64,000 bases of DNA from Aptenodytes patagonicus (GCF_965638725.1 NC_134953.1:34772854-34836853); one strand, 5' to 3'; counted from the first letter of the stretch, positions 15,301 through 28,066 are shown. Numbers and translations: made by a program. The notes: generated by a model not told the origin, from the letters alone.

Positions 15301-18300
15301 TCCTTTACCTCAGCACTTACCACACCTTGAAGGCAACTTGCTCCACAGTTCTGGGTGATATATGTACCAGCTTATGTACCTCAGATATTACACAAAGGAG
15401 TCATATGAGTAGAGATATGGGGCAATAACATAATTACTGTGCCTTAAATCTAATCTCTGATGAGAGAAAGTCACATACAGAAATGGCCTAAGCTATCTAC
15501 AAAAAGAAAAGAAAACCAAAACCACCACCAAAATAAAACACACCATGTAGTTTCTCTTCTTAAAGAAATTCTAAAACTCATACTGAGCCCCACTCTTCTT
15601 TTTTATTTTTAAGGCTGTCAATAAAATGTTTTCCTTTACAAAAGAGCACTGAGGTCACTGGAGGGTAAAAGCAATGAATAATTTTAAGTTTTGAAAGTTA
15701 CTAAGTTTATTCATTCCTACAGTTTTTCCTTCAAAGATTATTGTAAAGTCACTACTACTCTTTCTGGTTTTGCCAAGTTAATTAATCTCTCCCTTCACAC
15801 TGATCACAATCATTACTATATGTTACTACTGTTACTTTTTTATATTCTAGAATATTTCTACCTGTAATTGGATGACTCTTCCTTAGAAGTCTTTTTTCTT
15901 TCCCTGAATGCAGTATTGATTGTTAGAAGGCCAGCTGGCTCACCTTTTATGTTAAGTTTTTAATGTTTTATTATGCCCCAAAGATATAATTTAAAAAGCA
16001 TACTAGGGTCACTTGGCCTTGTATACTTCCCCCTCCCCATTCACAAGGCTCATTCTTTACCTCCTCACACAACTGCCTCAAACTTCACACATCAATCCCC
16101 AGAACACCTTCACAAAAGGGTCAGCCCTGCAGTACAGAAGCAAAGCAGTCTGCTTCTTGGGATTTCTCCACAGCACAAACAGAAAGCTCCAAAATAAGGG
16201 GAAAGAAGTGAAGAAACAAGTTAACTCAAGTTAACTGTACTCAATAAGCAACACCTGCAGATCTGCGGCTTACCCACCCCACCCCCGCCATGAGCCTTGC
16301 TTTCCCATTACAGGAGCCTGACTTTTGTGCTTTTAAATATCTACTGTGTGTTCACATATAGACTAGGCTCATCTCAGCAAGAGAAGGTGAAAACTAATTA
16401 TCAAATTTTCAGCTTTGTCAGATCTATTCTCTGGTGTGACTGGGAGTTCTTTGCACAGTAAGTCCAGCAATTTCAGGATGAATTTTCTTTGAACCAGTCC
16501 TAAAGCTAAACAGGTGTTTTGAGGAAACTGAACCTGCACAAAAACTGCTCTGTTGCCTGAGGCAGCACTAAACTATTAAAGTGACAGAAATGACTATGAG
16601 ATTACAGGGTGGAAAAGAGAAATTAAATAAAATCTTCCCCCCAGAAAAGTGAGGACAAGAAACAGAAAAGCAGATAATTTTTTAAGAGCAAGAGACACAC
16701 AATGAAAATCTACAGAATAGTAAACTGAGACAAAAACACAAGTCATTTGCATATAGTGTTTCTATAAAAATGGATGTTTCCCACCACAGAGAACTTCAGA
16801 CTACTAACTTTCCAATTCAGAAGAAAAATAGACAACTGCCTGAACATCTTCCTAATGCTAAGTAATTCCTCACCAACTGCATTATCAGCACCCTCAATAC
16901 AGTAACAGGCAGAAATTTTGACCCCACAAAAAATAAAAGCAGAAGAACTTCTGTTGATTATTACGTCAGGGCGTGGTCATTCATAATCTTTCCAATTTCT
17001 ACTTTTTCAGAGAGCAAACTAATTGTCATGGAAACTAGAGAATCCACATTCCTTTCTTTAAAAGAAAAAAACCAAACACACACACTTAAAATATAGTACT
17101 AGTAACTGTAGCACGCAAAGATCATAAGACTAACTTGCATCTGTTCTATGCAAATTATCTGCAAGTGACCTCTATAAGGATTGCTATATCACAGAGGTTT
17201 TAAAACCTAAAATCAAGTCTCTATGAAGGCTCTCATTAAGAAACAAGCTCTCATATGACACACATGCGCTATCAACTACTCTGTCATTGCAGAACATTAC
17301 TTTAGTTTCTCCTTCTAAAAGGAGCTGTCATCACAACCTGTTTAAAATAATACAGAAGATCAGTGCAGAAGCTTAGCCAGCTCTTGCTTTAGCACTAGCA
17401 CACAAGGTGGATGGGAAGGTTTCAGCCCATGAACTCTCTCAACTACAGCTATGCAGAACTCCTTTCATTAGATCATAACATTTTCTAAGTCATTATCAGA
17501 TAGAATCCATAACACATACTGATAAAGTCACGATGCATACATCAGATATTATATGGAAACTTTGAACAACTTCTCCTTTGAAGGGCACCAACCTAAGTAT
17601 GCCCTTGGAGAATAACTTTCTGAATTTTAAAAGGAGATTAAAGGAAATATGGTACCTTTTTCTCTTCAACAAGTCAGTGGGAACTGAAGTTTTAAATGAA
17701 TTTAATAGAAGAAATTACAACATAATTAAGTAGCTAATACTGAATCCTTTTTTGTGCATTGTCACAGGGGAGCATAGAAGGAAGAGCAGCCACTACTCCA
17801 AGACTAAATAGGACAGTTTTTGCTCAAGACACTACTAAAACTGGGCAAGATTGTAAGAGTACACAATCATCACATGAACAATGAGGCAATGATTGACACA
17901 AGCAGAGCAAGGTTCCTCAGAATTTCACCATCACACTAGTCAATATTTTAATAAAGCCATTTTCTTTGTTGTCCTCCTCATCTTCCTCACCCATTATTCT
18001 CAACCTGTAACATATCTTCTCTACATAGTCATACTGCATCCCAATGGCAAGGACAGCAGAAACACAGTGCAAGCAACTGTTATTTTCCATGTATTTTACG
18101 TGAATGCTGATGTAATTCAATAGTTGGGAGCAAGCGCTACTTGCGCCAACTATTAGGTAGTACATGCAAGTTATCAGAAGAGCAGCAAAGTTTTGGCATT
18201 TCTGAACTACTGAAGATGAGAGTAACAGTTTGGAGTTCCTTCTTTTCCCCCTCCTCCCTAGATAAAAAAAGAAAAAGAGAAAGAAATTTTATTTCAAAGT

Positions 18301-20257
18301 TTTGCTTAATTTCTCAAATTTGTCAGGGAAGAAAGGAATGGAATCCAAATTAGTTTTATCACATGAAAGAAAAAAAAAAATGTTTAAAACTATCTTGAAG
18401 GATTTGGTTTGGAAAATTCAAACTTCAAAACTCTCATTTTCCTTCTTAGACATGTCAGTATCATAAATACCTATTTAACATTATGCATTTTGGAATGCAA
18501 GTATAAAACCCACAGAAATATTTTATATTACCCTCATGCCCCAGGTTCTATGCCACTCTGCTTCTCTGGAAAAAGCTAACAAGTGCCATGAGCTGTTTAA
18601 AAAAAAAAGGCTTCCTTGGGCCAAGTCATTGTCAAACTCCCTCAAAGAGCTAATGAAACTTTGCCTGATTAAAGATTGCAAAACTGTGTTTTTCCCAGAA
18701 TTAATGCAACATGCCAGGTCTTATTTTGTCATTCTGAGAGCCATGCCAACAGGAGTACAAGTACTATTGTCAACAGTTTATCACGAAACCTAATATATAT
18801 GGGAAATATTCACACTTCAGACAACACAGAGTGGCAAAAATAACTTTTAATGGATAATCAACCACTGGATTAGTACGTCAACATTTTTTACATGGTATCA
18901 AGAGCACTGAATTTTGAGAAACAGACTATGTAAGAACAGAACTCCAAGAACTTTGGAGTGGAAAAACAAAAGCAAAGTTAAACTGGTAAAAATGTAGGAT
19001 AAAACCAGAATGGACAGCAGCAGAAATTGCCTATACTGAACATTTATCTAGAATTGAGACTCACATAGTCTGATTACTGTTGAAGTAGAAAACTTATTTC
19101 ACAGAATAAGCTTTCAAATGTGATCTGTAAGACCACAAGTCCAATCACAGCTGCTCTCAAAAACAATAATCAACCTAAATTTTCTTCAGTCATTGAAAAC
19201 TTTGAGGAAAATGGTAGTTTTACAGTTTTAAAAAAAACAACCAAACCAACCAACAATGGGTTTTTTCTTCCCCTGCACAACAACATGACCACTGTCTCCT
19301 CTCTTAACTTAAAACCAGGGCCTTGCTGGTAAGTGGAAAAAAAAAAAAAAGTATAAAAATTTCTCATTTCTAAAATTCAAAGTCAGATCTCCTACAAGCC
19401 GTAGACAATCCCCAAACTTTCAGTGCTGTAAATTGACCTGATATAAACACTACAGAACAAAACACAGCACTGTCAGTGACCTACAAGCATAATTAACTTA
19501 CTTTTAGGTGTTGACTTTTAGTAGCACTCATAGTATTGATGCTCAGAATTATCATAGCAAAAGAACTAAAACTAAAGTACATTCTACTCTTCCTATTGCT
19601 TTTTTTAAAAAAAAACAAACTTCTGAACAAAACCTTTTGAATACATTAAAGGGAAATAAAGAGCAAACAGAAGCATCCTAATAATTAACAGCAAAGTAGT
19701 ACAGTAATACAAAAATATCTTTAATAGCAAATTATTTTCTTTCCTATGCCATTACAGCAATTTTCACTCCCTCTGCAAAGCTTAGAAGTTATCTCAGGAA
19801 AAACTGGAAATAGAATTTAAAAAAAAAAAAAAAAGGAAAATATTTATCCACACAATTATTCACATGAATTTGCAAATCACTGCATTATAACAGATATCCC
19901 TCATTATCTTAAAAAAAAAAAAAAGCACATGGCCAAAAAATTAGCATCCGGGAAAGATGTGAGAGGTGATAATTTTTTCAGTAACAAAAATCCGCAACCT
20001 TATCCTCTGGCAAGTATCAACAGAGCAATGGCACATGATAGTACAGTATCATTTTGTAACAGAAGTCAAGCAATGAGCATTAACAAGTTCCCACGGAAAG
20101 TATCCAGGACATCAGAGTGAGATTTACGATGGCAGAAAAGATTCTTGAAAGGAACTCAGTCAACACACTGACTGTTTCAAAATATGCCAAAATTACTAAC
20201 ACTGGGCATTAGAATTGTCTCAAGATCTGAGCATCTTACACACCCACCACCCTTTTT

Positions 20258-20284
20258 GGGGGGGGGGGGGGGGGGGGGGGGGGG
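20258..20284. repeat. Poly-G tract, 27 bases
   Basis: This is the longest homopolymer in the window: 27 consecutive G residues after CCTTTTT and before ACGGGA. It lies in the presumed ANK3 intron about 1.7 kb from the ANK3 CpG island. It can form G-quadruplexes on the plus strand. Overlapping frames that read it as poly-Pro or poly-Gly are artefacts. Confidence 0.9.
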
Positions 20285-22395
20285 ACGGGACCCAACCCCA
20301 CCACACAAAAAGACACCCTAAAAGCTTAGAGCCTGACCTAACAGTCTTCTCAAACCAATGGGAAATCTGCTGCCCTTGATGGTCTGAAGAGATCAGAGTC
20401 CAGAGGAAAAAGCTGAGACTCCACAACAATTCTGAGACTACTCCAAGGCCAAGATGTAACATAGGCAGTATGGAGACTGAGAACAGTCATCTTCTTTAAG
20501 GACTCAGTGCTTCAAAACACTTTCAACAGCCTAGGTTACAAACCTTTCAGAATAAGTTTGGAAGCTGCCCACTTTGTGAACACACAAGAGGCCACATTTT
20601 CCCCATTTATCCTCAAGCCAGCTGTGGAAAGAGAGGAAGCCAAAATGCTGGGAGTACCAACACCACAGTAAGAAATGCTGTCTTCACATCCTAGGAGCTC
20701 TCCTTCAAACACAGGTCTCATGAAATGAAGTAGTGACGGGCAGGGGGAAGAGCAGCTTGCTGAGCCAGAACTTAGAGGACCTGACTGCCAGAGCAAGTGC
20801 TTTACTTCTAGTTGATCAGTCCTCTTGGGGTGTTAATTTACATTCCATTTTAAAGCATGAACACTGGACAGATTTGAGGAAGAAACATGAGAAACCATAG
20901 CATTCTACAATGAAAGAGATAACTGGATGGGATATTAAGTGTTTCAAGTAGCAGAAAAAGTGGTGTTAAAAGCAGGGAGGTTTAATGATTCAAAAGATAC
21001 CAACTTCACCCAAAAAAAAAAAAAAAAGGAACAAAGGATAGAACTTATTCATCCTTGATTAATTATAGCTTTAACCTTACAGTTTTCAGTTTTAGTTTCA
21101 GGAGTTCTGGGCATATGTCGCCTCCCAAAAAAGTAATTCCCATTTATCATACTTTCCCAATCCCTTAAAACTTACTTCTACTGGGAGAAGTGTCATTTTG
21201 CTGGTCAGACATTGTGTAATAGGCCAAAACGTGCTCTTTTTCTACCCTGAGAACACAAGTATTTGCAGTTAAAATTTATTATGCCGTTTGTGTTCAGCTG
21301 AAAGAATGTTGGACCAGTCCACTCACTCATGATACAAGGCAGCGTTTGTCAGAGCAATAAACAGAAAGCTATCACATCGAATACCTAAGGGACACACAAC
21401 ATGGTAGTAAAGCTCCTTCACCTGACCCTGTGTCCTGGGTCTAACTAGTGTGGAGGAGGAAGAACTGGGGAGAAAACCAACTCCCGTGGCTGCCTATGAT
21501 GTTACCTTGCGCATTGTGGCGGAGACTTTGTGACAGCACCTTCTCTTTACCTGCCCCGCTGCTAGGGAAAGCAGTGCTGAAGCTGGCCTGCCGCAGATGC
21601 CCCTTCGATGCCCCCCAAGACAGGGTGTAAGCCAGCCACCATCTTCCCCAGCAGCGACCCACAGGCCTGGATCCACGGCCAGGTGCCAGGTGCGGACGGA
21701 GACGACTCCAGCCCTTACCTGAGGGGTTTTCAGCCTCCATCCCACAAGCACATCGCTGCTTCATGACTGAGGTGTGAAAAACAAGCAAGCCAGACAAGCA
21801 AAGCACATGCAATACACTAACTCGTTACCAGCGCGTTGAAGCACCTTACTCCCAACAGCGTTAAGCATTAACGTGTGGGCACGCTGTTATTTTGAAAGGT
21901 GCTCTTGTCATCTTTCACCCCAGGAGACGCAAAGCAGCGCGACCCTCCCTCACAGGCAGGGCGGCCGCCGGCCCAGATCCGGGCAGCGGGGGAGGCCGGA
22001 CCCGGCCAGAGGGCTAGGGCTCCCGTTCGCGGCGGGGAGAGGCGGCTCGCTGCACCCGCTTCCAGCCTTCGCACCTGGGCAGGGTGGGGGCAGAGCCGGC
22101 GGGCTTCCCCGGGGCCGGCGCTGACAGGCGGCGACCGTTAACGGCCACAGCAGCGCGAGCCATCCCCCACCCTGCCCGGCGCGCGCCCCGCCGCAGCCGC
22201 CACCCGGAGCCGCCGTCGGCGTCGCCGCTCGCAGCCCGGCGGCCGCTGACCCCGCTCTGCCCGGGAGCGGCGAGGAGGAGGAGGGAGGAAGGAAGTAAAA
22301 AGGACGAAAAGCAGAAGGAGCCGCCGGTACCAGCGGTACCCCTGCCCTCACCCCGCCCGACGGCAGCGGTGCGGGACCGAGGGCTGCGCGCTCAC

Positions 22396-22446
22396 CTGGT
22401 CTCTGCCGCCCCGTCCCGCGGGACGGGAGGAGGAGGAGGAGGCCAT
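22396..22446 (-). CDS. ANK3: Candidate ANK3 alternative first coding exon (17 codons)
   Basis: On the minus strand an ATG at 22,446-22,444 sits in a strong Kozak context (A at -3, G at +4). It opens the peptide MASSSSSRPAGRGGRDQ, which ends in CAG immediately before GTGAGC, a canonical splice donor (GT at 22,395-22,394), in phase 0. From memory, one human ankyrin-3 isoform begins MASSASSSPAG before joining the ankyrin-repeat region, so the first eleven residues are very similar; the rest diverges and is shorter than in human. ANK3 lies head-to-head with CDK1 in human, as here, and the exon sits in a CpG island, which supports the call. The five-serine run is encoded by a TCC repeat. Ankyrin-G links membrane proteins such as sodium channels and E-cadherin to the spectrin skeleton; the repeats and ZU5/death domains lie outside the window. 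It could instead be another gene's first exon or chance. The identification rests on a short peptide plus synteny. Confidence 0.6.
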
Positions 22447-22608
22447 GTTGCAGCGCTCCCAGGCACCTCTCCTCACCTCGCCCGGCGCGGGGGCAGAGCC
22501 GTCCCGGGCTCACCCCCACCGGCGGGCGGGCCTGCCCCTCGCCGCCGCCGCCCCCTCAGGTGGAGCCGGGCCCCGCCGGTGCCTCTCCTCCCGCGGCAGG
22601 CAGGGAGG

Positions 22609-22626
22609 GAGGGGCGGGGCGGGCGC
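22609..22626. promoter_or_regulatory. GC-box (Sp1-type) cluster
   Basis: Two overlapping GGGGCGGGG/GGGCGGG-type motifs lie at 22,609-22,626. They are about 165-180 bp upstream of the candidate ANK3 ATG in minus-strand terms, a typical place for Sp/KLF sites in a TATA-less CpG-island promoter. Binding is inferred from the motif only. Confidence 0.5.
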
Positions 22627-22732
22627 GCTCGGCTCCCGGCCGCCCGCTCCGGGGGCCACTGCCGTCCCGTCCCGCCCCGTCGCTGGGCAGCGGGGCGCGG
22701 CCTGGCGGCCGCGGCCCCCAACACCGGGAACG

Positions 22733-22737
22733 ATTGG
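22733..22737 (-). promoter_or_regulatory. CCAAT box (NF-Y type) in ANK3 orientation
   Basis: ATTGG on the plus strand (GCCCAATCG on the minus strand) lies about 290 bp upstream of the candidate ANK3 start codon. A single CCAAT box in a CpG island is common, so the functional claim is weak. Confidence 0.35.
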
Positions 22738-25165
22738 GCGATGCCCGCCCTCATGAGCTCCCCGAGGTCCCCCCCGCGGGAAAACTAGGAGGGCGGCTGC
22801 TTTGAAGGGCCCCCCGGCCGGGGCCGGGCCGCCCGCACCTGCACCGCGGGTCACCTGGAGAAGGCAGCCTCCGGCTGTCAGCGCCAGCCCCGAGGGCAGG
22901 TCGGGGAGTTGCTGCTCCTTTCTGCCTGTAGATCACTCTGGAGAATGCAGTTTGGGGAGCCCAGCTGAAGTTTGTTACACAAAATTAAAACGCCGGCTAA
23001 ATCCTCTAGCTTGGCACTAAGGCATTCCTTACCACAGTTAAAGGGTAGCCGTTGGTTTTCCCTAATGAGTACTACAGGTGTAGTATATTTACTATAATGC
23101 AAATTCCAAGTCGTTCACATATGAAAAGCAACAGGAGAATACCTCACACCCTGAGTGCAACCAGTAGCTGCTCCTATGGATAACGATTAGCTGACACTCA
23201 CTCATAACGTGCTTGAGCCTGGGTGAGTCAGCCGGGGTCCCCTTCCCCCCGTCCCCTCCTCCCACCCCCGTCAAAGCTGAAGGCTGTGCACACCTCACAC
23301 ATGAGCTGCTGCATTGATCAAACCAGCAGTTCTGCTTGTACATTATCTTAGTTTTTACAGTCTTCAAATGTCTAATAAAATATTTTAATCGATCTCATTA
23401 AAGTGTGTTTTATCACAGGACTTGAAATTGTGAAAGTATTGTAAAAGTAATTAAGATTATTTTCATTTTGACTAAAATGACTTTATCCCATCATCTTACT
23501 TTTCCTTCCCTCTCAAAAGCCTGTTCTGGTGCACCAACCTATTTGCCTGTTTTCATTAGAACTTGATTTACCAGTTAGCAGCGGTTAAACACAACAAATG
23601 CTATTAGGCACTAATTTACCTAGAAATATTGCCGGTAACAGCTTAATCCAGTTACTTTTTACTACCATAGGCCTTAGTGTTGTAGGTGCAATTTACAAAG
23701 GGAATACCCAGCTGTATAAACTGACTATAGGTGTTTATACATCTTTGTGATACTGTGTAACTAATTGCTTGTCACTCTCTATAAAGTGTATACTTATTTT
23801 CTCTGTATATAGAGCCAAATAAAAATATTTAACCAAAGACTTTGGCTGTGTCTCATATGAAGAAGTTAATTCCCCAGAATGTCTTTATCCCTCTTATTTG
23901 GGATGTGACTCATTTCCTCAGCCCACTCAGGGAACAGGGAGCCAGAGGAGATGGGAAAAAAAAGGATCACAACCTCTACGTTGGCTAAAAGAAAGCGTGA
24001 AGCAAGGCTGGTCACGTTTACAGATGAGCGGTACTATCGCTGGCAGTGGCAATTAGCAGCTCTGTGGCTGGGCCACACACTATTTTTATACGACTCACAT
24101 ATCGTGCCATCACTGCTTACCACCTTCCATTGCTCTTTGGGAAGGAAAATTATAAAGACTTAAATGGAATTTGTAGATTGTAAAAGAAAATAACACCTTA
24201 AGGAAAAAAAAATCATTTTTACTGGAAGTGAAAAGTGTTCTGTAATTCTACTGTCACAATTGATAGGAGGAGGCATTTTTAAACAAATTCAAGTGTGACG
24301 TGTACATGTAAATCCAGAGTCCATTTCCATGGGCTTACATACCTCACTTGTCTCATCTATACTCTCACCTGGAAGCGTATACCTTCTTTTTTGGCAGCTG
24401 GAATGATTCCCGTAGGGAAGAAAAAGTTAACTTCCCTTACTTCAGGAGAGGTTTCAGGTCAGGCTTTCCCAAAGGAGGTTTGGAATATAAATATGCTATT
24501 GCAGTGCATTTGATCTGATAGAGCACAGTAGCAGGTGGTTGTCGTAAGATGAAAAAGGATAAACAGATAAGAAGCACAGAGAAAACCTGAGGTAATTGGA
24601 AAAAAGAGTATTATTTGTTGAAATGAAACAGCCATACCAGCAAACAGATTTTTAGCTAGCGTAACTGTCTCCACCTGAGGAAGGTTGCTGATAGAGTTAT
24701 ATTGCTATGGCTATACTGACAGGACCTTAAATTTGGACAAAGCCTAAGGGAATGGGGCTTGAGGTTGCCTTGTTCAGCTGGAGGGCTCTGCTAACCAGCC
24801 CTCCACATTTACCTCAAAACCATTCTCTTCCAGCCATGGGGATGCTGCTCACCTGCATCAGTGCTGAGGGCTGAACTCCAAATGTAACTCTGAATGTACC
24901 TCTCCTGCTCTCATACATCCAAACAGCCATTAAAAAGCAGTTTATTGGGTTCTGCCATTTTTCTTCTTGGTTTGTAAGCCATGTAAAATGCAAAACCTAA
25001 AATCAGGAAGCAGCTACCTTTCGTAAGGTTGGTTTTACAGGGGTCAGGAGTGAAAGCTTTGTCCAACTGAAGTTAATGGGAGTTTTGCCAATGACTTTGG
25101 CGGAGCCTGGATTTTTGCCCAGATGCTCTAGAGAAACAAAAGGCACTTTTTTTTTTCTTTTTCTT

Positions 25166-25178
25166 CCCCCCCCCCCCC
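25166..25178. repeat. Poly-C tract, 13 bases
   Basis: Thirteen C residues follow a pyrimidine-rich stretch with a 10-base T run (TTTTTTTTTT, C, TTTTTC). This is simple sequence in the ANK3-CDK1 spacer. Confidence 0.85.
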
Positions 25179-27960
25179 GGCTTGGTACATATGCCCTGTT
25201 GACCTTTCTCATTTAATTACAATTATTAAAATAAAATCCAGGTTGGGTGTTTGTAGGTATTTCTCTAGAGGTTTGTATGTAAGCAGCTGTGTGTCCCACG
25301 ATAAAGGAAGAGCTCCAGTGACAGTGAAGCATGCTCTACTGTGGGACAGGAGCTCGGCAAAGCCGGAGCTGAGGGAAGGTTTCAGACTTTACATCCAGGC
25401 ATCACACATGTTGCAGCCTCTGGAGGCCAACCCCAACGCGCTCGCCTGGGACTCTGCGCATCCCTCTGCTCCCTCCCCCAAGCTCCCTGCCACCGCATGC
25501 TCCACTCGCTCCTCTTCGTGTGCTGCTGCAAAGTTCATGGTAAAACTTCCCCTGATTTCAAATTCAGCTAAGGTTATCCAGGAAAATACAAGCCCATGAA
25601 TAACCACCACACTGACATTTCCTTCTATCTACAATTTCATTATTTGAAATGAAACGATGGTTTATGATATTTTCATTATTGTAATCATATCAATGTTTGG
25701 GTTTTTTAGGTAAAGTGGTTTAGTGCATGCTACATATTATGCTACAAAAAATGATACTTAAAAGTAATTTGAACCTAAATTCAAGTACTTTAAATGCATT
25801 TTAAATATTTATATTCATGCTTTCAGGAGACAGTGACAATTTAATTCTTTTTTCTTAGCAGCTTCCATCCTTTTGCTTTATTTTCAAACAGTTCTCAGGA
25901 GCTTTTTGCTTTCTGACATTATGTCAAAATGCTAATACAGGATAAGATAAGAGCAGCAGAGGAGTTTTCCATGTTTCTTGATAGTGGGAACTGTCCTGCA
26001 TAACAAGAGGCATTTAACAGGTTAAATGCATCACCTGAGCTATGCGTTAAAGAGATATCATCCCTCTAATATTTTCTTGCTTTCCTAAATGCTACTAAAT
26101 CTCTCCTACAGTACTTTTGCATTGTCATACTGACAAAATAATCTTTTGTTTTTAATAAATGTTGAAAGAAGCCAATCAATGTTTGTATTTATCGGCTTCT
26201 GAGTATAGTGAACGCAACCTATTTTAGACACCCTCATTGGTATTCACAAACCAGTTGACCTTTTTTAATCACATCATTATGTAAAAGACAGAATACACTT
26301 TCTCTCTTCCTTACAGTGACATTATTGCTGAGGAGAAGATGATTAATATATGAAAAACAAGACGATGTTGACTCTTGCAGCTGCCCTCTACTCAGCATAG
26401 AAGGAGTTGTTCAGAGTATTACACTGGGTTCTTAGCCACGAATACAACTGTAATACTATAATCCGAGCTTGGCATTGGAGGTCTGATCCTATATGCCTTG
26501 CACAAATAGCATTGCAGTTCAAGCAAGTGGAAGTTTTGGATGCCAAAGAGGTTTTAATATAAGTGCCCTTTGCCCATTTATATAAACAAAATGGTAATCA
26601 ACATCGTATTGTCAAGGTAGACCTAGATTCCTTTGCTGTTTGCCTTTGAGTTTTCCCTCGGTTTTGCACTTGGATCCATGTTTTGCTGTAAAGGGGAGCA
26701 GCAGTCCTAGGGATTCCCACATCTGTACATCTATGTCCATCTGTGACTCAGTTGTCAGCAGGCTCACTGCTACTTTTTCTTCAAGCAGAACAGTAAATCC
26801 CTTCAAACACAAAAGTCAATACAAATGTAGTTGTTTCACTCGTCTCAAGCAGTATCATTAGCTACTGCCATGACTAAAGCAACGATCAACCCGAGATAAG
26901 CACTATCCAGTCAGAAAGGAGACATGATTTATATCCTAAGGATACACAGACAACAGTGAGAGGGAGGAAAATGCTAGATAAGCAGAACTGTCAGACTGAC
27001 ATTTGGCAAATTAATGCCATGACAGGTCTATACTTACATGTACTCTGCCTTATAAGCAAGCTAACTAGAGCTTACTGTTATACAGAGAGGGACAGAGAAA
27101 GCGAGCGTGGAGAGTGTGGGCATGGAGCACGTAGCACCTCTGTTAGTGTACGTGGAGTTATGCTGTGCACAACTGTGCTGTGAAGTGACAAGGACAAGCT
27201 GAAATTGGTGTAAGCTGCTTTCGGCCAATACTCACCGTCACAGCCCCTGAGCACTCTTAGCACGCACTAAGGGCAAAGCAACCACTGCTGTTCTTGAAGG
27301 AAACCACCGCACACAACGGCATATTCTGTTGCTATGAGGTGTTGGTACACAGTTGCTAGTCCACCAAACGTGGAGACCGTGGCAAAATAATTTCCCTGAG
27401 CTGCTTACCTGTGATTCAGCCAGCACAATTTTTGCAGAGGCAGAGTCACAAGAGCAGACACGAAGGCAGGGGCAGTTATGCTGGGCTTTGAGTGCAATGG
27501 CAATCAAACAGATCTCAAAGCCATCCACCTAGTTTTTTTCTAAAGGTATCAGAAAAGGCTAAACTTGTCATCTCAGGCACCAGTCAAGGGGACCACTGCC
27601 TCGCAGAGATCACAGCGTTGTATGCCGCTGGCTCGTTGAGCACCTCCTTACGTGTGAAACAGAAGTAAGGCTACTGGGCTTCTGTTCTCATTCCACCAGA
27701 TTTCCTTCCGGTGCCTCCTGGTCTTCACCACTCAAAACTCATGAGGCAATGGGATATATGGCAAAAGACATATTCTCAAAGAATTTGAAAATTCAGTGAG
27801 CACTCTGAGAATGAATGGTTAGTGTCCAACAGAAATGACTGTATGAGCACAACTAAGAAATATTTGTGTGTATTTAACCTAAAGCTGGTTAAAACCAGAA
27901 AAAAAGAAAATGTTGCTTTCAAGAAAATTCAGATAAGTGTATTCAGTACTTTCAGACACA

Positions 27961-28021
27961 GTTTATTTTATATATAAATATAATCTGTATATATTTTAAT
28001 ATAATTTATATTAATTTATAG
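27961..28021. repeat. AT-rich low-complexity segment
   Basis: Sixty bases of almost pure A/T (TATATAAATATAAT-like) end about 30 bases before a 17-base poly-C run. It is easily melted DNA with no specific function visible. Confidence 0.75.
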
Positions 28022-28049
28022 TACTAAACATTCATGATACTGCTACCCG

Positions 28050-28066
28050 CCCCCCCCCCCCCCCCC
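28050..28066. repeat. Poly-C tract, 17 bases
   Basis: Seventeen consecutive C residues follow TACCCG. This is simple sequence and could form a G-quadruplex on the minus strand. Confidence 0.85.

Larger units (their letters stand above)
1..21700 (-). other. ANK3: Non-coding region, inferred ANK3 intron 1
   Basis: No open frame here has recognisable protein homology, codon-like composition or paired splice sites. The frames present are short (mostly under 100 codons), overlap on both strands, and look like chance in AT-rich DNA with many A/T tracts. Because a candidate ANK3 first exon with a minus-strand donor lies at 22,446-22,396, this stretch would be the 3'-ward continuation, that is, intron 1. 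That assignment is inferred from position and would fail if the exon call is wrong. I recognise no interspersed repeats in it apart from simple sequence. Confidence 0.45.
21930..22900 (-). promoter_or_regulatory. ANK3: CpG island, presumed ANK3 promoter
   Basis: There is an abrupt change from AT-rich DNA to very GC- and CpG-rich sequence over about 1 kb, falling off again near 22,900. It surrounds the candidate minus-strand exon at 22,446-22,396. It includes a GC-box run at 22,609-22,626 and a CCAAT box in minus orientation at 22,737-22,733, both upstream of the minus-strand ATG. Long open frames on both strands here (Pro/Arg/Gly/Ala-rich) reflect the lack of stop codons in GC-rich DNA and are not genes. 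The transcription start cannot be placed exactly. Confidence 0.8.

Noticed and set aside
21950-22854. Several open frames of 80-234 codons on both strands of the first CpG island
   Set aside because: They overlap on all frames, are Pro/Arg/Gly/Ala-rich, have no recognisable domain, and arise because GC-rich DNA lacks stop codons. Only the short exon with a donor at 22,446-22,396 is supported.
23224-23232. TGAGTCAGC, resembling an AP-1/MARE half site in the spacer
   Set aside because: A single 9-base match in isolation has little predictive value, and nothing nearby supports it.
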